This document shows positions 61,204 through 64,000 of a DNA stretch of 64,000 nt, piece after piece. The stretch comes from Marasmius tenuissimus (lineage: Eukaryota > Basidiomycota > Agaricomycetes > Agaricales > Marasmiaceae), in assembly GCA_029532415.1 (NCBI GenBank), contig JAQOTA010000053.1, positions 3,038,001-3,102,000 on the forward strand. The letters are read 5' to 3'. The position numbers were made by a program, and so were the translations under genes. Position 1 is the stretch's first letter, and each line of letters starts with the position of its first letter. The notes beneath the pieces are model-generated. The model searched no databases. It saw only the letters and a list, made by a program, of their open reading frames with translations, and had not been told where the DNA came from.

Positions 61204-64000
61204 CTACACACTTTCCATGCGATATCTATGTAAGAACATATCTACATATTTGTCATGTGTTCTCGTTGTGCGTACAGGGTACGTGCCCGTCACCTTTCTA
61301 CTGCGAAACTCAATACTGAAACGCAGTAGACGGGAACTCGAACCTAGTTCAGTCTCATCAGTGAAAAGACCAGGAGACGGCGAAAAGACCACTCACGCCA
61401 TCCACACATCGAACTTTTGCTCGTTGTCAGGGAGAGGCTTCTCCATCGGCAACTCCCACTCCCCAAACCTGCTCGCCAACCAAGCGTGCCACGGATAGTC
61501 GACCGTGTCGTTATTCCTAATCTTCGGCTTCGCTTCCCACCCGTCCTGGACTTTCCAGAGCGGTCCGTGTTCGTGCATGTCGGGCACAACAAGAAGCGTG
61601 CTGTTCTCCTCGACATAGTCTTTAGTGAGCTCGGCGTCTTTATCGATGGGTTGATCATTGTTGTCTGCGAAGTACCGCTGAAAAGGACAGTGAGTGTGGG
61701 CCGGGGGAGGCCGAATGAGTGAAACGAACCATGCCACCCTTTCCGCCACCGTTGGAGAGACAGTAGTGGATTTCACAGAAGGATCTGTCGGCGTGGTTGT
61801 CTGGAGTATATTCAGTGATCAGTCACAGCCATGACATCAAATTGCCAGACGTACGGAATCGTGCCTTTGCAAGACGGAAAAGTCAGAGATCGAGCCATCG
61901 AGTATTTGAAGGAGATTCTACATACAGTCTCTCCAAGCCCGAGAGTCCACGCTTGCATGTGAACGACATTGTCAAACGAGTCGTCATTGAAGAAGACGTG
62001 AAATCCTGTAACGTTGTAGAATTCAAACTTGTCCCACACTGCAAAGTATTTGATCAGAACCCTCCAAGAAAAAAAAAGGGTAGTAAGTGAAATAAGAGAC
62101 CTACATCCTTCGCTTGCCCAAGGTAGCGTCTCAACTTTGTTGAAAGGGAGCTGTACCGCTCGTGCACCCGGTTCAACGTGCGGAGTATTCGGGAGGATAT
62201 TTAGTGACGACACGTCGCTCATGATGGAGAACGGGCCTTGAAGGTGGTCGCCTAAGGGTTCGAGGTGAATGAAGACAGCGCCTTTGTCTCCCGCTGTAAT
62301 TGGAGAATTGACATGCGTCGTATGAGTTGATTTGGCGGCTGGGGCTATTCCTCGTGTCTCTTTCTGTCCAGCTTTGGTACTGTAGGTGATCGTCCCTGAT
62401 CAGATATGTAGAAGTGAATATGAACAGCTCTCTGATACTGCATACAATGTCGAGACAAACCGTATATGACCTTGACAGCATCGGTCCCGTCGACATCGAA
62501 AGAACCCCCAGGAGGTAACACGACGAGAGTGATCTTCCTCCCCGCCAAAATCCAGAACGGTAGGGTACGTTGCTGACCAGCTGGAAGAACGTCTGGCTTT
62601 GGGATGCGCAGCAAGACTTCCTTGTTGAGTCTCGTAGCATGGATCTCAAGACTCTGAGTGCCGAGCGTGTTAATGCGAACGCCTGGAGGGTCCGGACCGG
62701 TGTGATATCCAGGCACATAGTACGAGACAGAAGCGATGTCCTGCAGAAGATGTAAATCCTTCAAACGGCAGGTCAACTAGCTCGAACATACCTCAGAAGC
62801 TGAGTCAGAGAAATCAGCAATCGCAAGGCGGGCCGCCGACTCGTTGGTAACTTTGAGTCGGTCAAAGTGGCCCTTATGGATGTCGCTGGGAGTGTAAACA
62901 TAGACACCTTGGTTTTGTTCTAGACGAGAACGTGTTAGCTGGTGCACGTGCGCATGAGCGGTCATTCGAACCTAGACCAACAGCTGAAGCATCATCAGAC
63001 AAAGGAAGGCTGAATAGGTAAGATATTGTGACTTACGAGCTCCCATACATGCGATGGCAAACGAGCCATAGGCATTGCTCCCAGGAACCTCGACAGCTTT
63101 GACGTTGTGAATAGTGCCAGTGTGTTCGCTGCTAAGAGGACCAAAGTTATCGACGACGACGCGTCTCCAATGAGACCTATCCTTCAAAGCCTCCGCTCCC
63201 TTGGGTGCGGATGGACTCTTGATGTAAACAGCGACCAAGTTACCGTGGAACCCCTAAGGCGAATTAATATCATAATCCGCAATGCATAACAGTCCATACC
63301 TCGCAGGCAGCAATGTAGCCGACCTCATCGTCACCGACTCGGCATATATCAACGGATCCAGATCCCCAATATGGGTTTCCGGCTGACTGCGGGATACCGT
63401 CGCCGACCACGTTATGCTTCCAGATATGCTCCGTCTGGTCAAACCACAGAAGTACAATACCTTCCCTTCCAGAAACGAGAATCATATCCAAGTCACCGTT
63501 AGTCTTAGGCAGGATCCTAACATCATGGATCAGTCGGAACTGAGAGTCGAATACGACTTCCTTCTTCCAACTCTCTGGGCCTTGACTGTGGTCCTGACCG
63601 TATGCAGCGGTAAAGACGAGGACAGGAGCGGGAGACGTCAAGTCGCTTGATCTTGGGATGATAGGAAAACCCATGACCTGAATGTCCTGGCTAGTTGTAA
63701 AGTGACCGGCTGGCTCATCTTCAGAAATTGGGCGCGAAAAACCATAAACGATACTTGCCTTGCAGTCTGAGACGGATTTAGCATCGTGATAATGGGAATG
63801 TGATGCCGAGCTTACCTGTGCATGCCAGTGGAATTACCGATTTTATGCATCTTCCAGAATGGTTGGGAAGATCGATCACCTGGATTTTGCAGCCAGATGA
63901 TTCGACCGCCGTCTTTCTGGTCAGCATCCCAGAGCTGTCGTGAGTCGGGGAAAAAGTCAGCAAGTCACATACTACAAAGGTCAAGTAGATGCCATCTCAC
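61204..64000 (-). CDS. audh: Aldos-2-ulose dehydratase-like enzyme (AUDH), second copy, 5' end beyond the window
   Basis: Twelve exons are visible, equivalent to exons 4-15 of the complete copy: 63934-63816, 63766-63759, 63709-63300, 63253-63037, 62919-62792, 62740-62461, 62395-62101, 62061-61926, 61864-61855, 61800-61730, 61677-61397, 61315-61204. The window ends exactly at the donor of intron 3 (GTGAG at 64000). All phases agree and no stop interrupts it, so the copy looks intact. It keeps the 8-bp exon with a GC donor (AAG|GCAAGT) and the 10-bp exon (ARF plus the first base of His) of the FHNHA metal motif. Differences from the other copy are mostly substitutions, plus shorter loops in exons 4, 7 and 10. 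The C-terminus differs (RYRMESV). Confidence 0.88.

Overview
The window is nuclear DNA of an Agaricomycete basidiomycete. Genes lie on both strands, are 1-3 kb long and are cut by many short introns (mostly 46-70 bp), with exons down to 6-12 bp. The gene content also fits: DUF6534 and DUF6593 proteins, a fused ARG5,6 arginine enzyme, a pyranose 2-oxidase and aldos-2-ulose dehydratases are typical of wood- and litter-decaying mushrooms. All exon coordinates were derived by hand from splice signals and checked for phase continuity; none has transcript support here.

Left part (0.4-35 kb), a dense housekeeping region: external NADH dehydrogenase (NDE1-type), ATG12, a secreted GH106-like protein with two apparent frameshifts, a NYN-domain protein, a RING protein, a small membrane protein, an F-box-like protein, a coiled-coil protein, ARG5,6, a large RING-H2 protein with one frameshift in a homopolymer, a two-TM protein, a DUF6593-like protein, UBC13, a four-TM protein, a Bem46-type alpha/beta hydrolase and a doubtful small ORF.

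Middle (35-47.5 kb), sparser: a small secreted Val/Leu/Ala-rich protein behind a good TATA box, a DUF6534 membrane protein that can be read only through 20 exons, the RNA polymerase III repressor MAF1, a low-complexity protein and a METTL7-type methyltransferase.

Right part (47.7-64 kb), accessory: a pyranose 2-oxidase gene (18 exons) next to a family of aldos-2-ulose dehydratase (AUDH) genes. There is a complete AUDH copy (54.6-58.0 kb), a second nearly identical copy that runs off the window end (61.2-64.0 kb), and a promoter-plus-first-exon fragment (47.7-47.9 kb) inside a duplicated upstream block. Pyranose 2-oxidase makes 2-keto-aldoses and AUDH dehydrates them, so this looks like a clustered and locally amplified pyranosone (cortalcerone/microthecin) pathway. 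The oxidase appears to have lost the catalytic His/Asn pair, the AUDH copies lack the C-terminal lectin-like domain of the Phanerochaete enzyme, and both AUDH copies use 8-nt and 10-nt micro-exons and a GC-AG intron.
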